Source of the DNA: an uncultured Collinsella sp.
Lineage (GTDB): Bacteria; Actinomycetota; Coriobacteriia; Coriobacteriales; Coriobacteriaceae
Length of the DNA stretch: 64,000 nt
Assembly: GCA_900541875.1 (NCBI GenBank)
Contig: UQLF01000002.1
Location: forward strand, 1-64,000
Direction: 5' to 3'
Shown: piece after piece, positions 41,809 to 50,244 of the stretch
How the letters are laid out: every line of letters begins with the position of its first letter
Numbering within the stretch: the stretch's first letter is position 1
The notes under the pieces: generated by a model
The model's input: only the letters and a program-made list of their open reading frames with translations
What the model was told of the DNA's origin: nothing
The model's database searches: none
Translations under genes and position numbers: made by a program

Positions 41809-41954
41809 GAGCACCGTCCCGTTCGTTTTTTGGCGCGGTTCGTTACATTCCTCATTGGCGCTGATAAAAAATGGGGATAGAGTAGGACAAACGCGTCGAA
41901 TACGAACGGCGGGGAAGAGCGGGCGGGGTGCCTGCGCGGGAGAGGTTGCCGTCC

Positions 41955-44900
41955 ATGCTGGAGCTCAAAGGTATTTGCAAAAGGTACGTCACGCAGTCGT
42001 TTACGCAGGTGGCGCTCGATAACGTGAGCCTGGCTTTTCGCGATAACGAGTTCGTGGCCATTCTGGGTCCCTCGGGTTCGGGTAAAACTACGATGCTCAA
42101 CGTTATCGGTGGGCTCGATCACTTTGATTCTGGTGACCTGTTGATCGACGGCATCTCGACCAAGGACTTTCACGATCGCGATTGGGACGCCTATCGCAAC
42201 AACCGCATCGGCTTTGTGTTCCAGAGCTATAACCTTATCCCACATCAGACCATTTTGGAAAACGTTGAGCTAGCGCTGACGCTCACGGGTGTTGGCCATG
42301 CCGAGCGCCGCCAGCGTGCACGCAAGGCGCTCGAGGCAGTCGGTCTGGGCGAGCACGTTAACAAGCGCCCGAGTCAGCTTTCGGGTGGGCAGATGCAGCG
42401 CGTGGCCATTGCCCGCGCTCTGATTAATGATCCCGAGATTGTGCTGGCCGACGAGCCGACCGGCGCTTTGGATTCAACGACATCCGTACAGGTCATGGAT
42501 CTGCTCAAGGACGTGGCGCGCGACCGCCTGGTCATCATGGTCACGCACAATCCCGAGCTGGCGTACCAATACGCCACGCGCATTGTCAACCTGGCGGACG
42601 GCAAGATCACCGACGATTCCGACCCCTTTGATGTAGCAAAGGCCGCGCGTCGCGAGGCCAAGCCTACGCGCAAAACCTCGATGAGCTTTGTGACGGCGCT
42701 GGGGCTTTCTGCCCGAAACCTCATGACCAAGAAGGGCCGCACGGCCATGACTGCCTTTGCGGGCTCGATTGGCATTATCGGCATTGCGGCGATTCTGGCG
42801 CTGTCCAATGGTGTAAACGGCTACATCAAAAAGGTCGAGGAGGATACGCTCTCGAGCTACCCGCTCACCATTTCCAAGCAGGACTACGACCTGTCGTCCA
42901 TGATGGGTGGTCAGGGGGCTGCGGATGACGATATGTCCAAGAGCGAGGATTCGTCCGACGACGGTACCGACGGCAAGGCTCAGGGAACCGATAAGATTCC
43001 TGTGGTCACGGCCGTAAAGGATATGTTTGCGAGCGTTAAGTCCAACGACATGACGAGCTTTAAGGCATGGCTCGATGCCGGTGGCGACGGCATCGATAAA
43101 GAGGTCAACGCCATTCAGTACGGCTACGGTGTATCGCCGGTTGTCTATCGTGCCGGCAAGGGCGATGAGAAGCCTGTCCGGCTGGTGCCCAACGCCATGA
43201 CCGAGGCCATGAGCGGAGGCGCGAGCTCGGCGGCAACGGTGAGCATGGAATCCATGGGAACCTCGGTCTTTAACGAGATGATCGACGACCAGAGCCTGCT
43301 CGACAGCCAGTACGATGTCGTGGCGGGGCATTGGCCTACGTCTGCTAACGAAGCCGTGATGGTGCTTTCGAGCCGCGGTACGGTGGGCGACTACACGCTC
43401 TACAGCATCGGTGCGCTGGATATCGATGAGCTCAACGATCTGGTAAACAGCGCTATGACGGCTGACGGTGGGGTCGAAACGCCCGAGACCGGCGCCGACT
43501 TTACCTACGACGATGCGCTGTCCACGACGTTTAAGGTACTGTCGCCGGCCGATGCGTATCGCAAAAACGAAGAGACCGGCATGTGGACCGATATGTCTGA
43601 CGACACCGACTTTATGGCCACCAAGGTTGCCGACGGTATCGACGTGCACATTGTGGGCGTGGTACGACCTAACGAGACCGCCAACGCGAGTGCGTTGTCC
43701 CCGGGCATTGCCTACACGCATGCGCTGACTCGCCAGCTTATGGAGCGCGCTGCCGATTCGCAGATTGTGCAAGAGCAGCTTGCCCACCCCGAGACGGATG
43801 TCTTTACGGGCAAAACCTTCGACGAACTGCAAGGCGAGGCCAAGCAAGGCGTTGATCTGGGCAGCATGTTCAGTGTGGACGAGGCGGCGCTCAAGAGCGC
43901 GTTCTCGTTTGATGCGTCTGCACTCTCGGGTGCGGCCGGCGGTATGGACCTTTCTGGCATCGATCTGTCGGGGTTGGACATTGACCTCTCGGGCGTTGGA
44001 AGGGACATCGACTTCAGCGACATCATGGCAAAAGCACCGGCTCCAGATTTCTCGGGCATCTTTGACGGTCTGGAGCTCACGCCCGAGCAAATGCAGCAGG
44101 TGGGAATACTTGCCAACCAACTGTTTGAGGGTTTTTTGCAGTCTGATCAGTTTAAGGCGCTGTCGCCCGAAGATCTTAAAGACGCGTCAAAGCTCGCTGC
44201 CGCATTCTCGACGTATCTTGAGAATGATACCGCAGCCCAGCAATGCCTGGCTCAATTGAAGGCGCTCGGTGGCGATGCCCTGGCCGAGCGCCTGCAACAG
44301 GCGATGACCGACTATGTGCAAAAGCAGCTGGCTCCGTATCTGCAGCAGGCTATGGATCAGGTGATGAAGGCAATCAGCGAGCAGATAGCGTCGACGGTAT
44401 CGTCCCAGCTCAAGGCGGGCGCGGCAGGGCTCATGGACCAGATGGCGACGCAGATGTCTTCGAGTTTTGCCAACCTGGCGAGCGCCATGCACGTGGATGC
44501 GAGTGCCTTTGCCAATGCCATTCACTTCAACATGGACGCCGAGGACCTGAGTTCGCTCATGATGAGCTATGCCAAGGCGTCGAAGCTCACCTACGACAAC
44601 AATCTGACCACGTTGGGCTATGCGGATGAGGCAGACCCCATCTCGGTTAAGATTTTCCCGCGCGACTTTGAGGCCAAGGAGCGCGTACTCGATCACATCG
44701 ACGCGTACAACAAGCAGGTCAAAGCCGCCGGCCACGATAATCGGGCAATTTCGTACACCGACTACATGGGCATCATCATGGGTTCGGTAACCGACATCGT
44801 GAACACCATCAGCTTGGTGCTCATCGCATTCGTAAGCATCAGCCTGGTGGTGAGTTCCATCATGATCGGCATCATCACGTACATCAGCGTGCTGGAACGC

Positions 44901-45209
44901 AAAAAGGAGATTGGCATTCTGCGTGCGATTGGCGCGTCGAAGCGTAACGTGGCAAACGTGTTCAACGCCGAGACCTTTATCGAGGGCCTCATTGCCGGCG
45001 TCTTTGCTGTTGTCGTCGTGGTGGCCGTGAGCTTCCCGGTCAATGCTTGGGCGCTTACGGCCAAACAGGTCCCCAACCTGATGAGCCTGCCCGTGCAGGA
45101 TGCGCTGGTGCTCATTGCAATTTCGGTGCTGCTGACGGTTGTCGCTGGCCTGCTGCCGGCCCGCAGCGCATCCAAAAAAGACCCCGTGGAAGCCCTGCGC
45201 TCCGAATAA
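41955..45209 (+). CDS. MacB-like ABC transporter, ATPase-permease fusion
   Basis: This 1084-residue fusion begins with a MacB/LolD-type ATPase at residues 1-225: Walker A GPSGSGKT near residue 40, signature LSGGQMQRVAIARAL, Walker B VLADEPTGALD. The rest is an FtsX-type permease with TM1 near residue 280, a very large extracytoplasmic part, and three TM helices at the C-terminus (SLVLIAFVSISLVVSSIMIG, then YISVLERKKEIGILRAIGAS). The outside part carries runs of SGxDLSGLDIDLSG-type repeats and long helices. Such transporters export peptides or resist antimicrobial peptides. ATG 41955 is chosen over 41928 because GGGAGAGG precedes it. Confidence 0.92.
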   Translation: MLELKGICKRYVTQSFTQVALDNVSLAFRDNEFVAILGPSGSGKTTMLNVIGGLDHFDSGDLLIDGISTKDFHDRDWDAYRNNRIGFVFQSYNLIPHQTILENVELALTLTGVGHAERRQRARKALEAVGLGEHVNKRPSQLSGGQMQRVAIARALINDPEIVLADEPTGALDSTTSVQVMDLLKDVARDRLVIMVTHNPELAYQYATRIVNLADGKITDDSDPFDVAKAARREAKPTRKTSMSFVTALGLSARNLMTKKGRTAMTAFAGSIGIIGIAAILALSNGVNGYIKKVEEDTLSSYPLTISKQDYDLSSMMGGQGAADDDMSKSEDSSDDGTDGKAQGTDKIPVVTAVKDMFASVKSNDMTSFKAWLDAGGDGIDKEVNAIQYGYGVSPVVYRAGKGDEKPVRLVPNAMTEAMSGGASSAATVSMESMGTSVFNEMIDDQSLLDSQYDVVAGHWPTSANEAVMVLSSRGTVGDYTLYSIGALDIDELNDLVNSAMTADGGVETPETGADFTYDDALSTTFKVLSPADAYRKNEETGMWTDMSDDTDFMATKVADGIDVHIVGVVRPNETANASALSPGIAYTHALTRQLMERAADSQIVQEQLAHPETDVFTGKTFDELQGEAKQGVDLGSMFSVDEAALKSAFSFDASALSGAAGGMDLSGIDLSGLDIDLSGVGRDIDFSDIMAKAPAPDFSGIFDGLELTPEQMQQVGILANQLFEGFLQSDQFKALSPEDLKDASKLAAAFSTYLENDTAAQQCLAQLKALGGDALAERLQQAMTDYVQKQLAPYLQQAMDQVMKAISEQIASTVSSQLKAGAAGLMDQMATQMSSSFANLASAMHVDASAFANAIHFNMDAEDLSSLMMSYAKASKLTYDNNLTTLGYADEADPISVKIFPRDFEAKERVLDHIDAYNKQVKAAGHDNRAISYTDYMGIIMGSVTDIVNTISLVLIAFVSISLVVSSIMIGIITYISVLERKKEIGILRAIGASKRNVANVFNAETFIEGLIAGVFAVVVVVAVSFPVNAWALTAKQVPNLMSLPVQDALVLIAISVLLTVVAGLLPARSASKKDPVEALRSE

Positions 45210-45262
45210 TGCGACAAAGGGGCGGTCCCTTTGTCACGTTCGTTGATATGAGAGAAGAGTAG

Positions 45263-46216
45263 ATGATCCTTTCGCTGGCCCCTATGGAGGGGATTACCGG
45301 GCATGTGTTCCGTCGCGTGCATGCGGAGTGCTTCGGCGCGCTCGATTGCTATTACACGCCGTTTTTGCCGCCGCCGCGGGTGGGAAACCGCTTTGGCGGC
45401 AAGGCGTTTAAGGAGATCGATCCTGCCAATAACCAGGGGCTCAACGTGGTGCCTCAGCTGATGTCCAAGAACGCGGACGAGTTTGTGTGGGCGGCACAGG
45501 TGCTCGCCGACATGGGCTACCGCGAGGTCAATCTCAACCTGGGTTGCCCCTCGGGAACGGTTGTTGCCAAGGGCAAGGGCTCGGGTTTCTTGCGTAATCT
45601 CGACGAGCTCGAGGCGTTCTTAAGCGATGTGTGCGAGCGGTCGCCGTTGCCGGTATCGGTAAAGACCAGGCTGGGGTTGGAGAGCGACGACGAATACGAG
45701 CGCGTGCTCGATCTGTATTGCCGCATGCCGCTGGCAGAGCTGATTGTGCACCCGCGCGTGCAAAAGGACCGCTATACGGGCTCGCCGCGCAAGGAGTTCT
45801 ATGGCGAAACGCTGGAGCGTGCGCCGTTTCCGGTCGCCTATAACGGTGACATTTTTGATCTTGAGGATATGGATGCGCTGGTGGAGGCCTATCCCGGCAC
45901 GCGCCATGTAATGCTGGGGCGCGGCCTCCTCGCGAACCCCGCGCTGGCTCGCATGGTCAAGGGTGGCCCTGCTGCCACGGCTGCTGAGCTGCAGCGCTTC
46001 CACGACACGCTGTTTGCGGCCTATGCAGAAGAGATTGGCGGTAACGCGGTCTTTCGTATGAAGGAGTGGTGGTTCTACGCCAAGTGCGCTTTCGCCGACC
46101 CCGCTACCGTTCAAAAGCTCGTACGCAAGACTAAAAAGGTCGACGAATATCGCGCCGCCGTCGAGCGCGTCTTTCGCGAGCAGCCACTTGCACTCATAGC
46201 TCGCTTCCACGGCTAG
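45263..46216 (+). CDS. dus: tRNA-dihydrouridine synthase
   Basis: This 317-residue FMN-dependent tRNA-dihydrouridine synthase has LAPMEGITGHVFRRV at the start, NLNLGCPSGTVVAKGKGSGF with the catalytic Cys, SVKTRLG, HPRVQKDRYTGSP and VMLGRGLLANP. It reduces uridine to dihydrouridine in the D-loop of tRNAs. It lacks the extra RNA-binding domain of some subfamilies and resembles the short Firmicutes and Actinobacteria forms. It begins 54 bases after the ABC exporter gene. The ribosome site is weak, so some coupling is possible. Confidence 0.95.
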   Translation: MILSLAPMEGITGHVFRRVHAECFGALDCYYTPFLPPPRVGNRFGGKAFKEIDPANNQGLNVVPQLMSKNADEFVWAAQVLADMGYREVNLNLGCPSGTVVAKGKGSGFLRNLDELEAFLSDVCERSPLPVSVKTRLGLESDDEYERVLDLYCRMPLAELIVHPRVQKDRYTGSPRKEFYGETLERAPFPVAYNGDIFDLEDMDALVEAYPGTRHVMLGRGLLANPALARMVKGGPAATAAELQRFHDTLFAAYAEEIGGNAVFRMKEWWFYAKCAFADPATVQKLVRKTKKVDEYRAAVERVFREQPLALIARFHG

Positions 46217-46275
46217 TTGGTCGTTGGGGACGTTCTTTAACGACTAGTCATTTAAGAACGTCCCCAATGACTAGC
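46211..46275. repeat. Palindromic intergenic repeat, type 1 copy
   Basis: The inverted repeat TTGGGGACGTTCTT/AAGAACGTCCCCAA flanks TAACGACTAGTCATTT, with CTAGT/ACTAG at the ends. A second copy lies at 58999-59049 with the same arms and nearly the same centre. Dispersed palindrome (REP-like); it may also act as a terminator after dus. Confidence 0.7.
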
Positions 46276-46278
46276 TAT

Positions 46279-46352
46279 AAAAAGTTGTACACCAGCATCC
46301 AAAGATGTCGAAAAATGTCGACTTTGGATGCTAGCGTACATGTTTGGGTCGG
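46279..46352. repeat. Palindromic intergenic repeat, type 2 copy 1
   Basis: Arms GTACACCAGCATCCAAAG and CTTTGGATGCTAGCGTAC pair with two mismatches around ATGTCGAAAAATGTCGA; AAAAAGTT precedes and ATGTTTGGGTCG follows. The other copy is split by the IS at 47386-48891. Confidence 0.7.
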
Positions 46353-46366
46353 CGGGGGAGTTGAGT

Positions 46367-46633
46367 CTAGGCAATCATTGCATCGAGCGTGATGAGCTCT
46401 CTGAGTCGCTCCGTGCGTGTTTGCCCATGGCGCTTTGCTTTTGCGTCAAAGGCTTCAAGGACCGATTCACCCACACGTGCCGATAAAACAACGCTTGGCT
46501 CATCAGAGATCGACGGCCTTCCCAGCTTGATGGTGCGACCCTTCGGCCACCCATCTTTTTCGTATGCCTCTGCGGCTTTCTCCAACTCTCCGGGAGCAAA
46601 CCCCATCATCTTTTCGAGCTGCTTAGCGTCCAT
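46367..46633 (-). CDS. Orphan CopG/RHH-like antitoxin
   Basis: This 88-residue protein resembles small ribbon-helix-helix antitoxins: a helical N-terminal third (MDAKQLEKMMGFAPGELEKA) followed by an RHH-like segment SVVLSARVGESVLEAFDAKA and ERLRELITLDAMI. ATG 46633 has AGGAGG upstream. Two overlapping short palindromes in its promoter (46686-46715) fit autoregulation. No toxin gene is visible on either side: a repeat follows the gene and a long non-coding stretch precedes it. Either the toxin was lost or this is a solitary regulator. Confidence 0.65.
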   Translation of the reverse strand: MDAKQLEKMMGFAPGELEKAAEAYEKDGWPKGRTIKLGRPSISDEPSVVLSARVGESVLEAFDAKAKRHGQTRTERLRELITLDAMIA

Positions 46634-46685
46634 AGCGCCTCCTATCGATCGACATAATGTCGAGCGCCGGTTCTCGGATTCTCTT

Positions 46686-46715
46686 TTTGTATACAATTTT
46701 GTAGACAAAAATACA
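46686..46715 (-). promoter_or_regulatory. Operator-like palindromes upstream of antitoxin
   Basis: Short dyads TTGTATACAA and TTTTGTAGACAAAA stand next to each other, read on +, 50-80 bases upstream of the antitoxin ATG. RHH antitoxins usually bind such repeated sites on their own promoter. Confidence 0.5.
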
Positions 46716-46733
46716 AGCAGTTTATCGGGCTAA

Positions 46734-47029
46734 TTAGCTTGTTTTGACCCGCCTGTTCGATAGGAAATGAGCATTGACGACTTCGCTACTCCTTTGCTTT
46801 TCAGCTTGGAATTTGGATGCTCATTGAACTTCCGGAGGGGAGCGCTTTATTAAGCTATCGAGATTCTGGGCAGGAACTCTCACTGGTCTTCGGTAATGGG
46901 ACCAGCTTAATTCGCGACACAGTGTGTCGCGAATGGGAGTAGTCGTTAGGTGTCCTTCAATGGCTACTCATATAAGAACGTCTAAGTGTCGGATTTTGTC
47001 ATTTAGTGTCGTTCTCAGCGACTATTCTG
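46734..47029. other. Non-coding stretch with a 25-bp perfect palindrome
   Basis: No gene is supported in these 296 bases. A perfect palindrome at 46910-46934 (arms ATTCGCGACACA/TGTGTCGCGAAT, centre G) is followed by TGGGAGTAGT, which is also part of att site 3. A partial type 1 repeat remnant (ATAAGAACGTC) lies near 46973. Confidence 0.5.
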
Positions 47030-47272
47030 GAGGGTCGTGGTCAAAAAGGGCAAATATGAGTACTGTTGCCATTATGGTTGCATTTATTTTGCTATAAATA
47101 GCAGCTCCTGATGAGATTTGTTCCCATTAGGAGCTACTTTTATTGAACATATGAGGAGAAATAACGTCGTCTGCGGACGAGTGGAACGTTGAATAGTTCC
47201 TGAAGTGATCAAAATCGCTGCTGCTAAACAGGTAGCAGTACTCATATTTGCCCTATTTTGACCACAGCCCTC
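47030..47272. mobile_element. MITE-like element with 41-bp terminal inverted repeats
   Basis: About 41 bases at each end are inverted copies with few mismatches: the left end contains GTGGTCAAAAAGGGCAAATA, the right end the complement of GTGGTCAAAATAGGGCAAAT; both continue into TGAGTACTG. The 243-bp element has no coding capacity. Inside is a terminator-like hairpin (AGCTCCTGATG/CATTAGGAGCT, about 47104-47136) followed by CTTTTATT. Likely a non-autonomous transposable element. I saw no clear target duplication. Confidence 0.65.
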
Positions 47273-47360
47273 TCGGAAACCTTTCCAGAGGCGTCAAACA
47301 GCCATAATCCAAAGGTCGCCTCAAACAATTAGCCGGCTAAGAGCGTCCATGGCTACCCAA

Positions 47361-47385
47361 AAGTTGTACGCCAGCATCCAAAGAT
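47361..47385. repeat. Left half of type 2 palindromic repeat, interrupted by IS
   Basis: AAGTTGTACGCCAGCATC followed by CCAAAGAT (47378-47385) is the left arm of the type 2 repeat. CCAAAGAT is the 8-bp target duplication; it appears again at 48892-48899 on the other side of the IS. Confidence 0.8.
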
Positions 47386-48891
47386 GGTAGCGCACAGAGA
47401 TGTGGTGTAAGAGGCGGGGCATGCCCCGCCTCCGCCTTTTCTTGAAAGGGAGGGGACACCGCCTAGAATTCGTCGTTGGAGTAATGAAGGTGACGAATGG
47501 AAGGAAAGGCGATGCCCCAAGAAAAGAGTGTACTGCGCCTCGGCCGCGACGAGGCCCTCGAGGCGGCGAGGCTTTGGCAGGAGTGCGGCGACGCGCGCGA
47601 GTTCGCGTGCAGGGTGCTGGGCGGCGTGATGAACGCGCTGATGGACTCCGAGGCCCAGCAGATGTGCGGCGCGGGCCGCAACGAGCGCAGCGACGGCAGG
47701 GAGAACAGCCGCAACGGCTACCGCCCCAGGTCGCTCAAGACCGCCGTGGGCGACGTTGAGCTCGAGATACCCAAGCTCAGGCACGGCACCTACTACCCCG
47801 AGGGCATGCTCGCGCGATGGTCGCGCGTCGACACCTCGGTGGCCGCCCTCGTGCAGGAGATGTACGTGTGCGGCGTGTCCACCCGCAAGGTCGAGCGCGT
47901 GGCGTCCAGGCTGGGCATATCCTCGCTGTCGAGCTCGGAGGTCTCGAGCCTCTGCTCCGACCTCGACGCCGAGGTGGCGGAGTTCCGCCGCCGCGACCTG
48001 TCGGGCACGCCGTGCTGCTACCTGTGGCTCGACGCCACCTACATGAGCTGCAGGGTCGGCTCGTCGGTCGTCTCGCAGGGCGTCGTGACCGCGATCGGGC
48101 TGGGCGCCGACGGGCGCAAGCACTTCCTGGGCTGCGACGTGGTCGACACCGAGAGCGAGGACTCCTGGGCGGCATTCCTCGGCGGGCTGCGCGAGCGCGG
48201 GCTGGCCGGCGTCCGCCTCGTGGTCTCCGACAGCCACGCCGGGCTCGTGGCCGCCGTCTCGCGCCTGTTCCAGGGCTGCGCCTGGCAGCGCTGCGTGACG
48301 CACCTGCAGCGCAACCTCCAGAGCGCCTGCTCGGGCAGGCCCGAGGACTCCAAGGCGGCCGTCAGGGACCTCGGGCACGCCGCGGTCTACCAGGACGACC
48401 CCGACCTCGCGCGCTGCGTGTGGGCCGAGGCGGCGCCCTGGGTGGCGTCGGTGTCCGCCAGGGCCGGCGAGGTCTTCGAGCGGGCCGAGGACTCCGCGCT
48501 GGCGTTCACGGCCTTCCCCAGGGCGCACTGGGCCAAGCTCCGCACCAACAACGTCCAGGAGCGCGCCAACCGCGAGATCAAGCGCCGCTACAGGGTCGTG
48601 CAGTCCTTCCCCTCGAGGGAGTCGATGCTGCGCCTGACGTGCGCGAGCCTCATGGAGACCGAGGGGCAGTGGTCCCAGCAGCGCGTGTTCTCCGAGGCCT
48701 CGGCCGCCGAGGGCTTCGCCGGGCCCGCGGACAGGTCGGCCCCGACAGAGGGGAGGCGCCGCGCGCTCGGGCGGCGCGCCAGGGAGATAGTGGACGAGAT
48801 AGTCGAGAGGCGCGGTCTCAAGAAGGAGTAACATCGGGACTTGCAGCGACGGACCTCAGGACGCTCTTACACCACGTCTGCGCGCGCCACC
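47386..48891 (+). mobile_element. IS256-family insertion sequence
   Basis: This 1506-bp element is bounded by 8-bp direct repeats CCAAAGAT (47378-47385 and 48892-48899). The terminal inverted repeats are 28 bp with about five mismatches: left end GGTAGCGCACAGAGATGTGG, right end complement GGTGGCGCGCGCAGACGTGG, both followed by TGTAAGAG. A single transposase gene fills it. The element is much more GC-rich than its surroundings, and its termini and target duplication are intact, so it may still be mobile. Confidence 0.88.
47512..48831 (+). CDS. IS256-family transposase (mutator/MULE type)
   Basis: This 439-residue transposase is of the IS256/mutator class. Near the N-terminus is a zinc-ribbon-like or helical DNA-binding part. 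Further on come RNGYRPRSLKTAVGDVELEI, then the DDE catalytic core with LWLDATYMSCR (first Asp), LVVSDSHAGL (second Asp) and CVTHLQRNL. The C-terminal NNVQERANREIKRRYRVVQS carries the catalytic Glu. The start is taken at 47512 after GGAAGGAAAGG; an ATG five codons earlier is possible. The frame is complete, with no stop or frameshift. The long antisense frame over the same DNA is a GC-codon artefact. Confidence 0.95.
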   Translation: MPQEKSVLRLGRDEALEAARLWQECGDAREFACRVLGGVMNALMDSEAQQMCGAGRNERSDGRENSRNGYRPRSLKTAVGDVELEIPKLRHGTYYPEGMLARWSRVDTSVAALVQEMYVCGVSTRKVERVASRLGISSLSSSEVSSLCSDLDAEVAEFRRRDLSGTPCCYLWLDATYMSCRVGSSVVSQGVVTAIGLGADGRKHFLGCDVVDTESEDSWAAFLGGLRERGLAGVRLVVSDSHAGLVAAVSRLFQGCAWQRCVTHLQRNLQSACSGRPEDSKAAVRDLGHAAVYQDDPDLARCVWAEAAPWVASVSARAGEVFERAEDSALAFTAFPRAHWAKLRTNNVQERANREIKRRYRVVQSFPSRESMLRLTCASLMETEGQWSQQRVFSEASAAEGFAGPADRSAPTEGRRRALGRRAREIVDEIVERRGLKKE

Positions 48892-48945
48892 CCAAAGATG
48901 TCGGAAATGGTCGACTTTGGATGCTGGCGTACATGTTTGGGTCGT
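48892..48945. repeat. Right half of type 2 palindromic repeat after the IS
   Basis: This begins with the target duplication CCAAAGAT, continues GTCGGAAATGGTCGA and ends with the right arm CTTTGGATGCTGGCGTAC and ATGTTTGGGTCG. Removing the IS and one duplication restores a perfect 18-bp inverted repeat. Confidence 0.8.
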
Positions 48946-48978
48946 ATAGGTTGGGGCGAGCCGGTCGCAACGCGAGTG

Positions 48979-49224
48979 TTAGAGTAGGTTCTCCTGTGCC
49001 CACGCGATGATGTCGCTCGACTCGTAGAGCGGCTTGCCGTCGATGAACAAGCAGGGAACCTGGCGTTTTCCGCCGATGGCGATGAGCGTCTGCTCGGCCT
49101 CGGTATCGGTCGAGATATTGCGCTCGGGGATGGTCACACCGTTATCGGCAAGGAATCGTTTGACCTTTATGCAATACGGGCAGCCGGTCATAACGTAGAG
49201 CACGAGCTCATGATTAGTAGCCAT
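48979..49224 (-). CDS. Glutaredoxin-family protein
   Basis: This 81-residue glutaredoxin-like protein has the redox-active CPYC motif in LYVMTGCPYCIKVKRFLA near residue 15 and the GSH-binding-like KRQVPCLFIDGKPLYESSDI region. It would reduce disulfides or glutathionylated proteins; in anaerobes lacking glutathione such proteins often use other thiols. ATG 49224 has GGAGACC upstream; the frame is open about 13 codons further but without a ribosome site. It is leftward and 51 bases downstream of the regulator at 49276. Confidence 0.9.
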   Translation of the reverse strand: MATNHELVLYVMTGCPYCIKVKRFLADNGVTIPERNISTDTEAEQTLIAIGGKRQVPCLFIDGKPLYESSDIIAWAQENLL

Positions 49225-49275
49225 AGGTCTCCAATCGGTTGCGGTTTCGATTGAAATACCCAAAGCCGCCGCGGT

Positions 49276-50103
49276 CTATGCGCGAGCCGACGACAACTCG
49301 ATTGCCTGAACCAGAAACGTCGTGGCTCCGGTGCCGCAGGGCTTGTCGTAGTAGTCAACAAAGCGCTGATCGGCAAGATAGCCGTGGGCGAGGCCCAGGT
49401 ATGCTTCGTCTTGGGGCTCGTGTCCCCAGTTAAGGGCAATCCATCGACGGTGCATTGCGACAAGTTTGTGGGCCTCGTTGCTCTCTGGGTCGCCAATGCC
49501 CATGGCAATCGAAAGCTGGCCCAGAACAGCGCGTTCAAGTTCCTTCATGTCGTTCCATGTCTCGGGGTCCATATCCAGCAGTGTTTCGTTTGCTGCATCG
49601 ATAGCCTCATCGCCATAGCGCACCCGCGCTTCGGAGCCGTAGCGCTCCTCGTTTTCCTGCACGGTACGCCAGCGCTCCAGTTGCGGCAGGACGGCGCCCA
49701 TGAGCGAGACGGCTTCGTCGAGCGACATGCCGGTGTTTTGCGCCAGCCGCGGGGCGCAATCCTCGATCATCGCCTCCATGGTGGTGTCGTAGGTGTACTT
49801 GCCGTGGTCGTAGCACCACTTGCAGTAATGGTCGGTCGTGGCGCCCGTGGCATCGGTGCCGCAGTCGTTGGGCGTGAGTATCATGCCGCAGCTCTGGCAA
49901 TAATGCTCGGGCATTTCGAGCAGGTGGGACAACGGCTCGCCGGTTACGGCGGCAATGAGCTTCATCATGTCGATGCCCGGGGTGACCTCGTCGCGCTCCC
50001 AACGGCTGACGGCTTGGCGCGTGACAAAGAGTTTGGCGGCGAGCTGCTCTTGGGTAAGGTGATGGGCGCGACGGATGGCAATGAGCTTTTCTGCAAAGGC
50101 CAT
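49276..50103 (-). CDS. XRE regulator with zinc-ribbon and TipAS-like domain
   Basis: This 275-residue regulator has an N-terminal XRE helix-turn-helix at residues 5-60 (RRAHHLTQEQLAAKLFVTRQ) and a zinc-ribbon domain at about residues 67-105 with CQSCGM and YCKWCYD Cys pairs. The helical C-terminal part (about 120-270) matches TipAS-like antibiotic-recognition domains (MHRRWIALNWGHEPQDEAYL, then FVDYYDKPCGTGATTFL). TipAS domains bind thiopeptide-type drugs in TipA. Here the MerR head of TipA is replaced by XRE plus zinc ribbon. AAAGGAGCC precedes the start. The glutaredoxin gene is downstream and may be co-transcribed. Confidence 0.85.
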   Translation of the reverse strand: MAFAEKLIAIRRAHHLTQEQLAAKLFVTRQAVSRWERDEVTPGIDMMKLIAAVTGEPLSHLLEMPEHYCQSCGMILTPNDCGTDATGATTDHYCKWCYDHGKYTYDTTMEAMIEDCAPRLAQNTGMSLDEAVSLMGAVLPQLERWRTVQENEERYGSEARVRYGDEAIDAANETLLDMDPETWNDMKELERAVLGQLSIAMGIGDPESNEAHKLVAMHRRWIALNWGHEPQDEAYLGLAHGYLADQRFVDYYDKPCGTGATTFLVQAIELSSARA

Positions 50104-50244
50104 AGTGGCTCCTTTCTGCTGGTTGATGGCTTAAGCATACGCGGCGGCAGGCGCCCTTCCAAGCAACCGTTGGTTGCATGACAGGAGTCCGCGGCGAAGA
50201 ATTGCGCGCAACGCCCCACGCCTCCATGCCGTACAATGACCGGC

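Noticed and set aside
46211..46275. Simple rho-independent terminator after dus
   Set aside because: It has no U-run, and a near-identical copy at 58999 is not at a gene end in the same orientation, so it is treated as a dispersed repeat first.
47353..48834. 493-codon minus frame across the IS
   Set aside because: Antisense to a complete IS256 transposase with catalytic motifs and bounded by IS ends; the frame starts and stops outside any logical gene.
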